Of a DNA stretch of 64,000 nt, positions 14,682 through 25,987 are shown in pieces (the first letter of the stretch is position 1; each line of letters opens with the position of its first letter). Location: NCBI GenBank assembly GCA_949752795.1, contig OX457060.1, positions 3,897,454-3,961,453 of the forward strand, written 5' to 3'. Both the position numbers and the translations under genes were made by a program. The notes under the pieces were generated by a model, which was not told where the DNA came from, did no database searches, and saw only the letters and a program-made list of their open reading frames with translations. This DNA comes from Hyperoodon ampullatus. Lineage: Eukaryota; Chordata; Mammalia; Artiodactyla; Ziphiidae.

Positions 14682-14894
14682 GGGCTTCCCTGGTGGCGCA
14701 GTGGTTGAGAGTCCGCCTGTTGATGCAGGGGACACGGGTTCATGCCCCGGTCTGGGAGGATCCCACATGCCGCGGAGCGGCTGGGCCCGTGAGCCATGGC
14801 CGCTGAGCCTGCGCGTCCGGAGCCCGTGCTCCGCAACGGGAGAGGCCACAACAGTGAGAGGCCCGCGTACCACAAAAACAAACAAACAAAAACA
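14682..14894 (+). mobile_element. CHR-type SINE (short cetacean form)
   Basis: Starts gggcttccctggtggcgcag and carries the tRNA-like head with B box 'ggttcatgcc', a CpG-rich body and an A-rich tail with caaa units. A 10-bp target-site duplication (cactactttt) lies at 14672-14681 and 14895-14904. Body is little diverged from neighbouring copies, so the insertion is relatively recent. Confidence 0.95.
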
Positions 14895-15124
14895 CACTAC
14901 TTTTAATTGGCTCTTAAAGTCAATGGAAGCCATGGAGACAAAAAACAACAAAGCTATCTATGACTGATACGAAAAGACCTGTAGGATACATTTACACCTG
15001 AAAGAAGGAGGGATAGGTTCCAGTTCAAGATGGTGATGTAGGAAGGCCCTGAACTCATCTTCTCCCGTGGACAGAATTAGTCTAGTTACATATGTAAATT
15101 GTTCCTCTTAAAAAAACATAAAGG

Positions 15125-15340
15125 GGGGCTTCCCTGGTGGCGCAGTGGTTGGGAGTCCGCCTGCCGATGCAGGGGACGTGGGTTCGTGCCCCGGGCCGGG
15201 AGGATCCCACATGCCGTGGAGCGGTTGGGCCCGTGAGCCATGGTCGCTGAGCCTGTGCGTCTGGAGCCTGTGCTCCGCAGCGGAAGAGGCCGCGGCAGTG
15301 AGAGGCCCGCGTACCACAAAAAAAAAAAAAAAAAAAAAAA
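15125..15340 (+). mobile_element. CHR-type SINE (short form) near the L1-A 5' end
   Basis: Starts ggggcttccctggtggcgc, with B-box region 'ggttcgtgcc' and a pure A tail of about 24 bases. The target-site duplication aaaaaacataaagg is seen at 15111-15124 and again ending at 15349. It is in the same orientation as the SINE 230 bp upstream. Confidence 0.95.
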
Positions 15341-15349
15341 ACATAAAGG

Positions 15350-17450
15350 CTGGCTGAATGACAATTATACATCAGGCAAACGAGAAGAAAACCACATCAA
15401 AGCAGGTAAGAGAGGCTGGCACAAAATTTCACCAAATATGGCACAAAATAAACCCGACCTACAGCACAGGGAAACACAAGCGGGAGGGACTCAAAATCGG
15501 AGCTTCTCCCTGAGGACTAAAGGGCTCAAACCCCACATCAAGCACCAAAAATTTTAAAGACGTGCAGTTGAGAGATAAGCCACCCCCCCCACCCCAGCCA
15601 AAACATCTAATTTTGAAAACCAACAGAGCCTCACATCCTGAGATCCACAGCACAACACCAATCTGGTAGAAAGCTCTTAAACGGCCTGCACAACTTGGAC
15701 TCATCCACCCAGGGCCCAGCTCAGAGGCAGCCTAAGGCAACTCAACTTGAACTGAATCTGGATCACCTGCTTACATTAAAACTATGGCCTAAGGGGCAGG
15801 CATCCAATTTAACACACACAGCTAGGAGCCTGCTGAAACACTCTCTGGGGATGGAGAATGGCAGGCACCATCTCACACTTTCCCTTTGCTGTGCTCCTGA
15901 GCACCAATATCTCCCTAAAGGGAGAAGACTACATGTGCCTGGTGCCCTAATTTTTCCGGCTGCTACCCAGGATATAATTCTTGATCGCCTGGCTCTAAAG
16001 GCCAGGGGAGCTTGCATTCCTGATCACATGCAACTGTAATAATCAGTGTCACCCAGAATGGAGCTCATACCCATCTGGTGCCTTGATTTTTGTGACTGCT
16101 ACCAGGGATCACCTTTACTTCACCTGGCTTTGGTGGCCAGTGGGGCTGACATTTGTAGGTACTGCAACACTGTAACCAATGAAGAAAGAGTTCTAAACCA
16201 GCTACCACCTCCAGGGCAGAGCAAGAGGCAACAGATCCAAGAACTCAGTCCTTCTGTGAAAGAGACCTATTAGCTAAACATTATGACTGTGGCCTGAGGG
16301 ACAGGGTTCTCTTTAAACACGCATCTAGGGGTTGACTGTAATCCTTTTCAAAGATTTCAGAGGATGGGCACTATCTTCACACTCACTCTCTGCAGTGTTC
16401 CAGAGCACCAGTGTCTCCTGGTGAGGAGCTTTACATGCATCTGGTACCCTGGTTTTTGTGTCTAATACCTGGGACATTTTGCAACTGGAGCCCAGGGCTC
16501 CCTGATCACCAGGATCTGGCTGCAAAAGGGGCTTGGGTACCTGGGTTCCATGGGACTGTGGCAATTAGAGGGATGGTTCTGGGAAGGTTACCACACGTAG
16601 CCCACTGCACAGACAGCTGGCTGAAGCACATTTCCCCGTCTATGAAAGAGGCCACTATGCTTCTCCTGCAGCTTTGGATAGAAAAGCAGGCTTCAGGGGT
16701 TTTTTTTAACATCTTTATTGGAGTATAACTGCTTTACATTGTTCTGTTAGTTGCTGCTGTATAACAAAGTGAATCAGCTATATGTATACATATATCCCCA
16801 TATCCCCTCCCTCTTGCGTCTCCCTTCCACCCTCCCTATCCCACCCCTCTATGTGGACACAAAGCACCGAGCTGATCTCCCTGTGCTATGTGGCTGCTTC
16901 CCACTAGCTATCTATTTTACATTTGGTAGTGTATATATGTCAACAGGATTCAGGTTTGACACACATGCAGTGGCATATGGAGCGGCTCTAAAGGAACATA
17001 GACTGTGGATGTCACTTTGGCACTCTCCTTTTGCCTTGCTCCAGCTCACTGTTATCTCCTACAAGGAAGTTATACACTCATCTGAAGCTCTGATTTTTCT
17101 GACTGCTGCCCAAGGTATACTTCCAGATTGCCTGGCTCTGGTAACCAGTGGGGCTTACGCTTGCAGCCTTTCAGGACTGCATGTATTATATCTACATACT
17201 TTTAAAAATGGCTACCTGATGGCATGGCTTCTAGTCAGCCTGAATCTAGGTGCTGAAATCTTCCACCCTGGGACAGTGACAGGTCTTGGCACATCCTCAA
17301 CTACTGGGAGCTATTAAAAATATATTAGGATGCTTGAACAAGCAAAGAGGTTTGAGAGACGACCAATAGTTGGGGCAAGGCTGAACAAAAAGGTTCATCT
17401 CCTACACAAGGCCACTCCTTCAAGACTGGGAGGGGGTGGTTGTTTCATCC
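15350..17450 (+). promoter_or_regulatory. L1-A 5'UTR with degenerate tandem units
   Basis: At least four diverged copies of a unit of about 220 bp can be followed: near 15815-16040, 16046-16250, 16310-16530 and 16955-17190. Shared blocks are a 'gaatggcaggcaccatctcac'-like start, 'agcaccagtgtctcc', 'catgtgcctggtgccct', 'tttttctgactgctaccc' and 'gcctggctctggtggccag'. Tandem monomer promoters are known for some L1 lineages. No evidence of present activity. Confidence 0.6.
16698..16943 (-). mobile_element. L1 3'-end fragment, antisense
   Basis: A T-rich start (the poly-A in reverse) followed by 'catctttattggagtataac', then the 3'UTR block with 'gctgatctccctgtgctatgt' of cetartiodactyl L1. The target-site duplication caggcttcagg / caggattcagg (16687-16697 and 16944-16954, one mismatch) shows a separate insertion into the L1-A 5'UTR. 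Confidence 0.85.
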
Positions 17451-17459
17451 ACTGTATAT

Positions 17460-18370
17460 AAACCAATAGAGAGAGTCAAGCAAAATGAAGAAACAGAGGA
17501 ATATTTTCCAAATGAAAGAACAACAAAACTTCAGGGGGGAAAAAAAAAAAAACTTTAGTGAAATAGAGATAAGTATTTTACCTGATAAACTAATGGTCAT
17601 TTGATACCCACCAAGTGGGGAGAGTAATGGATAAATACAGTGAGAACTTCAACAAAGAGATGGAAAACATAAAAAAGCACCAATACAATTCACAGAGATG
17701 CAGAACACAATACCTGAATTGAAAAGTACACTAGATGGGTTCAAGACTCAATGAAACAAAAGAAAAAATCAATCAACTTGAAGACAAGGCACTAGAACTT
17801 ACCCAATCACAGCAGCAAAAAAGAAAAAGGTCAAAGACAGCTTAAGTGACGCATGGGATGATACCAAACATACTAATATTCACATTTTAGGTCTCCCAGA
17901 AGAAGAAGAGGGAGAGAAAGGGGCAGAAAACAGACATCCAAGTCCAGGAAGCCTAGAGAGCTCCAAAAGAGATGAACTGAAAATGGCTCACAGTAAGGCA
18001 CATTATAAATAAAATATCAAAAGTTAAAGACAAGAAGATAATATTTAAAACAACAAGAAAAACAACTAGCCATATACAAGGAACTCCCATGACACTATGA
18101 GCACACTTTTTAGCAAAAACCCTGATATTCAAAGTGCTGAAATAAAACTTCCAACCAAGAATACTATACCTGGCAGAGTTCTCATTCAGAATTCAAGGAG
18201 GGAGAGTTTTTCAGAGATGCAAAAGCTAAAGGAATCCATCACTACTAAACCAGCCTACAAGAAATGTTAAATGGATGTCTTTAAGCTGAAAGGAAAGGGC
18301 ACTACTTAGTTATCAGAACACATATGAAAGAATAAATCCCACTTAAAAGTAAGTATATAGTAAAGTAGTG
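17460..18370 (+). pseudogene. L1-A ORF1-like region, decayed
   Basis: Order and wording follow the L1 ORF1 region (coiled-coil rich AAAGAA-type sequence, 'ttttaggtctcccagaagaag', 'gaatactatacctggcagag', 'cattcagaattcaaggaggg'), but no long open frame remains. The encoded RNA-binding protein cannot be made. Confidence 0.6.
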
Positions 18371-18381
18371 GATTAATGACT

Positions 18382-18495
18382 TTTTTTTACAACTTTATTG
18401 GAGTATAATTGCTTCACAATGGTGTATTAGTTTCTGCTTTATAACAAAGTGAATCAGTTATACATATACGTCTGTTCCCATATCCCTTCCCTCTT
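18382..18495 (-). mobile_element. Short L1 3'-end fragment, antisense
   Basis: About 115 bp starting with a T run, then 'acaactttattggagtataa' and 'cccatatcccttccctctt'. The flanks 'atgactttt' before and after (about 18374 and 18496-18505) look like a target-site duplication. Strongly 5'-truncated insertion. Confidence 0.8.
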
Positions 18496-18792
18496 GATGA
18501 CTTTTGAAGCTAATATGAAGGTTAAAAGACAAAAGTAATAAAAATAAGCACGACAATAATTAGTTAAGGGATACATAAGATTTTAAAAATGTAACATGAA
18601 AAATATAAAATGTGGACAGTGCAAAGAGAGTAAAAACGTTAAGCTTTAAAACAGGATGGATGAAACTTAAGTTGTTACCAACTTAAAATGCTGTTGTGTC
18701 ATGACAACCCAAAGCAAAAACCTATAGTATAAATACACAGAAGATAAAAAGAAAGAAATATATACATATCGCTAAAGAAAGTCATCAAACTA

Positions 18793-18884
18793 TTCGGTTG
18801 GCCAAAAAGTTCATTATGGAAAAATGTTATGGAAGATGTTAACATGTTACAGAAAAACCTGAATGAACTTTTCGGCCAACCCAA
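18793..18884 (+). mobile_element. Mariner-derived MITE, 92 bp
   Basis: Terminal inverted repeats ttcggttggccaaaaagttc and its complement (gaacttttcggccaacccaa) with a short unique centre. TA dinucleotides flank it at 18791-18792 and 18885-18886, the target site of Tc1/mariner elements. Its ends match those of the two larger mariners in this window, so it is probably an internally deleted derivative. Confidence 0.88.
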
Positions 18885-18949
18885 TACAAAGTAGGAGAGG
18901 CAAAGAAGAAAAAAGGAACAAAGAGTAACTATAAACACAACTAGGAAAC

Positions 18950-19177
18950 AATTAACAAAATGGTAATAAACATAAACCTATCAGCAACTACTTTAAATGT
19001 AAGAGGACTAAATTCTCCAATCAAAAGACATGGAGTGGATAAGTGAATAAAAACACAAGTCCCATCTATACGCTGCCAACATGAGGCACACTTTAGATGC
19101 AAGGACACACACAGACTGAAGGAAAGGGATGGAAAAAAGATATTCCATGCAAACGGAAACCAAAAGAAAGCTGCAGT

Positions 19178-19214
<37 letters not shown>

Positions 19215-19602
19215 CACATACACCACACATAGCAGACTTAAGAGAAAATTAATGGTATAGATATAATAAAAAATAATAGTAAAGGAGTTGTCCAACAAAT
19301 GGATATAACATTTGAAAATATTTATGAACCAAACATATAAAGCAAATATTAAAAGAACCAAAGGGAGAAAGAGAAAGCAATACAATTATAGAAGACTTTC
19401 ATACCCTACTTAAACCAACAGACAGATCATCCAGACAGAAAATCAATAAGAAAACAACTGCCTTAAATGACATTAGACCAGATGGACGTAACAGATATTT
19501 ATAAACATTCCATCCAAAATCAACAAAACACATATTTTTCTCTAGTGCACAGGGAACATTTTCTAAGATAGATCATATGTTTGGCCACAAAACAGTCTTA
19601 AT
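18950..19602 (+). pseudogene. L1-A ORF2 endonuclease remnant
   Basis: Follows the ORF2 start ('ctactttaaatgtaagaggac...', 'ggatggaaaaaagatattcc', 'gacagatcatccagacagaa', 'ttctctagtgcacaggga'). It is broken by many stops and by an (AT)n expansion at 19180. It is cut by L1-B at 19603-19616 and resumes at 30464. Confidence 0.75.
19180..19211 (+). repeat. (AT)n microsatellite
   Basis: Uninterrupted AT dinucleotide run of about 32 bp inside the L1-A endonuclease region, followed by catacacatacacc. Confidence 0.92.
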
Positions 19603-21283
19603 AAATTTAAGAGGACTCAGTTTTGGCTGAAAAGATGGCAGAGTAGAAGGACGTGAGCTCACCCCTTCTGACAAAAACACCAAGATAACAACTAAATGCT
19701 GAATAACCATTGACAAAAAACCAGAAAAAACAAAAACAAAAAAAAACCCAGAACACTGGAAGCTGCCAAAAAAGATACCCTACATCCAAAGACAAAGAAG
19801 AAGTGACGGGACAGTAGGAAGGGCACAATCACGATAAAATCAAATCTCATACCTGTTGTGTGGGCGACCCACAAACTGGAAAATAATTATACCACAGAAG
19901 TTCTCTCACAGGAGTAAAAGTCCTGAGCCCATGTCAGACTTCCCAGTATTGGTGCCTGGCAAAAAGAGGAGGAACTCCCAGAGAATCTGGCTTTGAAGGC
20001 CAGCAGGGTTTGATCGCAGAAATTCCATAATACTGGGAAAACAGAAACTCCTCTTGGAGGGTGCACACAAGGTCCCGTGTGCAACAGGACCCAAGGAAAA
20101 AAGCAGTGACCTCATAAGAGACTGGGCCAGACCTAACTGTTAGTATTAGATGGTCTCCTGTGGAGTCAAAAGTGAGGCTGTGGCTCACCGCCGGGACAAA
20201 GACACTGGGAGTGGTGGTTCTGGCGAGTACTCATTGGTGTCAGCCCTCCTGGAGGATACCATTTCCTCCCGAAGATCTAGCCCCACCCAAAAGCCCATAG
20301 GCCCCACTGCTGGGAGGCCTCAGGCCAAACAACCAACAGGGCAGGAACACAGCCCCACCCATCCACAGACAGTCCGCATAAAGTCTTTCTGAGCTCAGCC
20401 CTTCCCACCAGAGGAACAATACCCAGCTCCACCCACCAGTGGGCAGGAGGCCCACAAGGATGCGTGCACAAGCATCTTAGCCTCATCCACCACAGGGGCA
20501 GACAGGAGAAGCAAAAAGAACTACAATCCTGCAGCATGCAAAACAGAAACAGCAATCACAGAAAGTTAGACAAAATGAGATGGTAGAGGAATATGTCCCA
20601 GAGAAAGGAACAAGATAAAACCCCAGAAAAACAATTAAGTGAAGTGGAGATATGCAATCTACCAGAAAAAGAATTCAGAGTAATGAGACTGAAAATGCTC
20701 CAAGATCTCAAAAAAAGAATGGAGGCACAGACTGAGAAGATATAAGAAATATTTAACAAAAACCTAGAAGAAGTACAGAACAGATGAACTATACAATAAG
20801 TGAAATGAAAAATACAATAGAAAAAATCAATAGGAGAGCGAGGCAGAAGTGAGCTGAAAGACAGAATGGTGGAAATCACTGCTGTGGAACAGATTTTTTT
20901 TTAAAAAAATGAAAAGAAACGAGGACAGTCTCAGAGACCTCTGGGACAACATTAAACGCACAAACTTTGGCATTATATTATAGGAGTCCCAGAAGGAGGA
21001 GAGAGAGAGAAAGGACATGAGAAACTATTTGAAGAGATAATAGCTGAAAACTTCCCTAACAAGGGAAAGGAAACAGTCACCCAAATCCAGGAAACACAGA
21101 GAGTGCCAGGCAAGATGAACCCAAGGAGGAGTATGCCGAGAAACACAGTAACCAAACTGACAAAAGTTAAAGACAAAAACAAAATGTGAAAAGCAACAAA
21201 CAACATACAAAAGAACTCTGATAAGGTTATCAGCTGATTTCTCAGCAGAAGTTCTGCAGGCAAGAAGAGAGTGGCATGATATA

Positions 21284-22466
21284 TTAGGTTGGCCAAAAAG
21301 TGCCTTTGGTTTTTAAGTAAAAATGAAAGACACATTTTTCATTTTCACCAACAACTCTATTGAACAACGGATTCATCCCTTTGTTCCACTACCTTCTGCC
21401 ATTTTTCAGGCAACTTAATTCCATCTTCCCAAAACTTTTTATCTTTTTGAGCAAAGAACTGTTCCAGGTGCCTTTTACAGTCTTCCAGGGAATTGAATTT
21501 TTTTCCATCAAGAGAATTTTGCAGTAATCCAAAGGTGCAATGTCTGGTGAATACAGTGGGTGAATCAGAACTTCCCATCCAAGCTGTAATAGTTTTTGCC
21601 TGGTCATCAAAGACACACACAGTCTTGCGTTATCCTGATGGAAGATTATGCGTTTTCTGTTGACTAATTCTGAACACTTTTCATCGAGTGCTGCTTTCAG
21701 TTGGTCTAATCGGGAGTAGTACTTGTTGGAATTAATTGTTTGGTTTTCTGGAAGGAGCTCATAATACAGGACTCCTCTCCAATCCCACCACATACACAAT
21801 ATCACCTTCTTTGCATGAAGACCAGCCTTTGGTGTGGTTGGTGGTGGTTTATTTCACTTGCCCGACAATCTCTTCCACTCCACATTATTATCCAGTAACC
21901 AATTTTCATTGCCCGTCAAAATTAGTTTTAAAAATGAAACGTTTTCATTAAATTGCTGTAGAGAATCACATAGGGAAATAGGGTCAAGAAGATTTTTTTC
22001 ACTTAACTTATGTGGAACCCAAACATCAAAGCGATTCACATAACCAAGCTGGTGCAAATGATTTTCAACGCTTGATTTGGGTATTTTGACTATGTCGGCG
22101 ACCTCCCGCATGGTATACCGTTGAAATTTCCAGCACAAAACTTCGCAAGCCACCTTTGACATGTTCAATCAAACACAGCATCTTCTCCATACACTGCACA
22201 AATTTTTTGAGTGTTTCAGTTGTGTTTTTACCTTTCTTGAAATAATAAATCATAATATGCAGAAAATGTTGCTTTTTTTCTTCCATCTTCAATATTAAAA
22301 TGCTACACAAAAATTCACCGATTTTGTTGTCTTTTTTAAAATGCACGCTGGTATGACAGCTGTCAAATACAATCTAACAAAACTGTTTTGAATGAAGTTA
22401 AAGCCAACTAAGTGCTACTAGAGCCATCTTACAGAAAAAACTAAACAAACCTTTTGGCCAACTCAA
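21284..22466 (-). mobile_element. Mariner DNA transposon, transposase antisense
   Basis: About 1.18 kb with terminal repeats (ttaggttggccaaaaagtgc on the left, ccttttggccaactcaa on the right), inserted in L1-B ORF1. TA stands at 21282-21283; the right copy appears mutated to TG (22467-22468). It encodes a decayed mariner transposase on the minus strand. It lies in opposite orientation to the mariner at 32308. Confidence 0.92.
21357..22300 (-). pseudogene. Mariner transposase remnant
   Basis: Minus-strand pieces at 21854-22168, 21389-21805 and 21357-21620 are in different frames. They show the helix-turn-helix region (VADIVKIPKSSVENHLHQLG) and the mariner catalytic-core signature FHQDNARLCVS, then SPDIAPLDY, as in the mariner D,D34D family; it ends WQKVVEQRDESVV. 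Frameshifts between the pieces show it is not functional. In mammals the only domesticated relative of this general type is SETMAR, but no SET domain is present here. Confidence 0.85.
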
Positions 22467-22981
22467 TGTTTAAAGTGATGAACGGGGAAAACCTACAACC
22501 AAGAGTATGCTACCTTGCAAGTTTCTCATTCAGTTTCCAAGGAGAAATCAAAAGCTTTACAGACAAGCAAAAGCTAAGAGAATTCAGCACCACAAGACCA
22601 CCTTTACAACAAATGCTAAAGGAATTTCTCAAAGTGAAAAAGAAAAGGCCACTACTACAAACGAAACTACTAATAGAAAAGTTCACTGGTAAAGGCAAAC
22701 ATAAAATAAAGGTAGGAAATCATCTGCACACAAATATGGTATCAAAACCAGCAACTGTGAGAAGAGAACACAAATGTAGGATACTGGAAATGCCTTTGAA
22801 ATTAAAAGACCAGCAACTTAAAACAATCTTGTTTATATATAGGCTGTTATATCAAAACCTCATTGTAACCACAAACTGCAACTCTACAATAGATACACAT
22901 ACAAAAAAGAAAAAAGAATCAAAACACAACACTGAGGTTAGTCATCAAATTGTAACAGAAGACAACAAAAGAGGAAGGGTA

Positions 22982-23002
22982 AAAAAAAAAAAAAAAAAAA
23001 AA
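22982..23002 (+). repeat. A-rich run between L1-B ORF1 and ORF2
   Basis: A 21-base A run in the inter-ORF spacer; expansion of an A-rich L1 segment. Confidence 0.85.
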
Positions 23003-23037
23003 AGACCTACAAAAAGAAATCCAGAATATTTAAGAAA

Positions 23038-25270
23038 ATGGCAATAGGAACATACATACCAATAATTACCTTAAATGTAAATGGATTAAATGCTCTAAGC
23101 AAAAGACACAGACAAGCTGAATGGATACAAAAACAAGACCTGTACACATGCTGTCTACAAGAGACCCACTTCAAATCTAGGGACACATACAGACTAAAAG
23201 TGAGGGGATGGAAAAAGGTATTCCATGCAAATGAAAATCAAAAGAAAGCTGGAGTAGCAATACTCATATCAGACAAAATAGACTTTAAAATAAAGACTAC
23301 TACAAGAGACAAAAAAGGATACTACATAATGATCAGAGGATCAGTTCAAGAAAATATAACAATTGTAAATATATATGCATCCAGCACAGCAGCACCACAA
23401 TATACAAAGCAAATACTAACAGCCATAAAAGGAGAAATCGACTGTAACACAACAATACTGGGGGACTATAAGACCCCACTTCCATGAATGGACAGATCAT
23501 CCACACAGAAGACCAACAAGGAAACACTGGCCTTAAATTTCACATTAGACCAGATTGATATTTATAGAGTATTCCATCGAAAAGCAGCAAGATACACATT
23601 CTTCTCAAGTGCACATGGAACATTCTCAAGGACTGATCACATGATAAGTCACAAAGCGAGCCTCGGTAAATTTAAGAAAATTTAAAACATATCAGGCATC
23701 TTTTCTGACTACAACGATTATGAGATTAGAAATCAGTTATAAGAAAAAAACTGTAAAAAACACAAACACATGGAGGCTAAACAATATGCTACTAAAGGAC
23801 CATTGGATCAGTGAAGAATCAAACAGGAAATAAGGAGATACATAAAGACAAATGATAACGGAAGCATGATGATCCAAAACCTATGGGACGCCATAAAAGC
23901 AGTTCTAAGAGAGAATACAATCTTACCTCAGGAAATAAGAAAAATCACAGATAAACAACCTAATCTTATACCTAAAGGAACTAGAGAAAGAACAAACAAA
24001 ATCCAGAGTTAGTAGAAGGAAAGAAATCATAAAGATCAGAGCAGAAATAAATAAAATAAAAACAAAGACAACAACAGACAAGATCAATGAAACTAAAAGC
24101 TGGAATGCAAGGATTTCTCGTTATTTCGGCAAATCAATCAACGTGATACACTACATCAACAAACTGAAGAATAAAAACCATATGATCATCTCCATAGATG
24201 CAGAAAAAGCTTTTGACAAAATTCAACACCAACTCTCCAGAAAGGGGGCATAGAGGGAACATACCTCAACATAATAAAGGCCATATATGACAAATCTACA
24301 GCTAACATCATACTCAATGGTAAAAAGCTAAAAGCATTTCCTCTAAGATCAGGAACAAAACAAGGATGTCCACTCTTGTCACTTTTATTCAACAGTTTTG
24401 GACATCCTAGGCATGGCAATCGGACAAGAAAAAATAAATAAAAGGAATCCATATTGGAAAAGAGGACTTAAAATGTAACTGTCTGCAGATGACGTGATCC
24501 TATACATAGAATATCCTAAATATGCTACCAGAAATCTATTAGAGGTCATCAACGAATTCAGTAAAGTTGTAGTATACAAAATTAATATGCAGAAATCTGT
24601 TGCATTTCTATACATTAACAATGAAAGACCACAGAAAGAAATTAAAGAAACAATCTCATTTACCACAGCATCAAAAAGAATAAAATACCTAGGAATAAAA
24701 CTACCTAAGGACACAAAAGACCTGTATTCTGAAACTTATAAGACGCTGAGGATAGAATTGAAGATGACACAAACAGATGGAAAGATATACCATGTTCTTG
24801 GATTGGAGGAATCAATATTGTCAAAACGACCCAAGGCAATCTACAGATTCAGTGCAATTCCTATCAAATCACCCATGGCATTTTTCACATAAACTAGAAG
24901 AAAAAAAATCTTAAAATTTGTATGGAGACACAAAAGACCCTGAATAGCCAAAGCAATCTTGAGAAAGAAAAATGGGCCTAGAGAAATCAGGTCCCCTGAC
25001 TTAAGACTATATTAGAAAGCTACAGTCATGAAAACAGTATGGTACTGGCAGATAGACAGAAATATAGATCAATGATAACAGGATAGAAAACCCAGAAATA
25101 AAACTACACACCTATGGTCAATTAACCTACAACAAAGGGGGCAAGACTAAGCAATGGAGAAAACACAGTATCTTCAATAAGTGATGCTAGGAAAACTGGA
25201 CAGCTAAATGTAAATAAATGCAATTACAACATTCTTTAACACCATACACAAAAATAAACTCAAAATGGAT
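23038..25270 (+). pseudogene. L1-B ORF2, endonuclease and partial reverse transcriptase
   Basis: Opens with MAIGTYIPIITLNVNGLN at an ATG in the normal place; the endonuclease domain is open to 23484 (LQETHF, RGWKKVFHANENQKKAG, ILGDY), then breaks. A deletion joins 'actaaaagctgg' to 'aatgcaaggatttc' near 24100, removing several hundred bases between endonuclease and RT. RT follows with a FADD site changed to SADD near 24485. The frame is broken many times. It is cut at 25270 by a short insert with L1-C inside and resumes at about 29134. Confidence 0.8.
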
Positions 25271-25383
25271 CAGAGAGGGGCCTGGGCCTGGCAGGCAGCC
25301 AGTGGTTTTGCATCAGAGGCCCACAGCAAAGTTATTTTTGACTTCAGTCTCACATCTTGCTGCTTTTTAAAAATACCAAGCCA
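25271..25383 (+). other. Unassigned short insert within L1-B, left part
   Basis: L1-B reads 'aactcaaaatggat' up to 25270 and continues with 'ggattagagacctaaattt' at 29134. In between is this 113-bp non-L1 sequence (cagagaggggcctgggcctg...), which continues after L1-C as 'tggggggggaaaaaaaa' (29118-29133). A terminal A run suggests a small retroposed RNA, with 'atggat' / 'aggatt' as possible target sites. I do not recognise the source. Confidence 0.5.
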
Positions 25384-25987
25384 GGGGGCGGAGTCAAGAT
25401 GGCAGCAGGGGAGGACATGGAGTTCGCATCTCCCCACAACTAGGGCACCTGCAGGACGCTGGTGGGGGACCTCGACGTCCAAGGAGACAGGAGGAATCAC
25501 CGAGTGACCGAGTAGGACCAGGGAGGAATTTTGGGGGAAGAGAAGTGGAGAGGCTGAAAAAGCCTGGTGCCCCTGAGGGGTGGCTGGGAGGGAGGAGGGG
25601 TTCCCATGCCTGGAGGACCCTTGGGGGCTTGAAGGATCAGGGCGAAGAGCGCCTACTGTCTCACCTGCCCAACTGGGACTCAGGAAGGCTGTGGGGCTCC
25701 TGGGCTGGGTCCTCTGCCCTCCAAGGCCCCTTCTGGATCACGTTGGTCCTAGGGGCATAGGAGGGAGGTGGGGGCGCTGGGAGAAGAGAAGAAGCAGGTG
25801 GGAGGGGCCCTCTGGGAACGGAGGGTCACGGGAGGCAAGAAGGGCATGTCCCCCGCCCACTCGGGCCCCGGGAAGGCTGCTGGGCTCCCAGGCCTGGTCC
25901 TCTGTTCTCTGGGGGCCCCTCCAGCCTCGTGGGAAGGAAGGAGGAGGGGGGAAGAGGAGGTGAGGCAGCTGGTTGGGGGGGGACCAC
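25384..25987 (+). promoter_or_regulatory. G-rich 5'UTR of L1-C
   Basis: A GC-rich stretch with many GGGG and GGAGG runs, unlike its AT-rich surroundings, and two repeat-like blocks containing 'ggaaggctgctgggctcc' and 'ggaaggctgtggggctcc'. In L1 this part carries the sense promoter. Activity in this copy is unknown. Confidence 0.6.

Larger units (their letters stand above)
20575..22725 (+). pseudogene. L1-B ORF1 remnant split by a mariner
   Basis: The ATG at 20575 is followed by W and a stop where the homologous copy at 3670 has Q-R, then by 'RNMSQ'-like residues, so the start region is dead. The C-terminal segment at 22467 onward reads NGENLQPRVCYLASF and EIKSFTDKQKLREFSTTRP, the conserved ORF1 end. 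The mariner at 21284-22466 sits between them. ORF1 would encode the nucleic-acid chaperone of the L1 ribonucleoprotein. Confidence 0.8.

Noticed and set aside
14682..14760. tRNA gene
   Set aside because: The A and B box-like motifs are those of the tRNA-derived SINE head; no complete tRNA cloverleaf follows.
15082..15372. Overlapping 70-96 codon frames on both strands
   Set aside because: They are frames through a CHR SINE, seen at every copy of this SINE in the window.
16751..17317. 188-codon open frame on the plus strand
   Set aside because: It crosses from an antisense L1 3' fragment into the L1-A 5'UTR; no protein family features and no conserved start context.
21357..22300. Domesticated transposase (SETMAR-like gene)
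   Set aside because: Frame is broken several times, there is no SET exon nearby, and it is interrupting an L1.
25580..25963. 127-codon Gly/Arg-rich frame
   Set aside because: Lies in the G-rich L1-C 5'UTR; composition, not coding signal.
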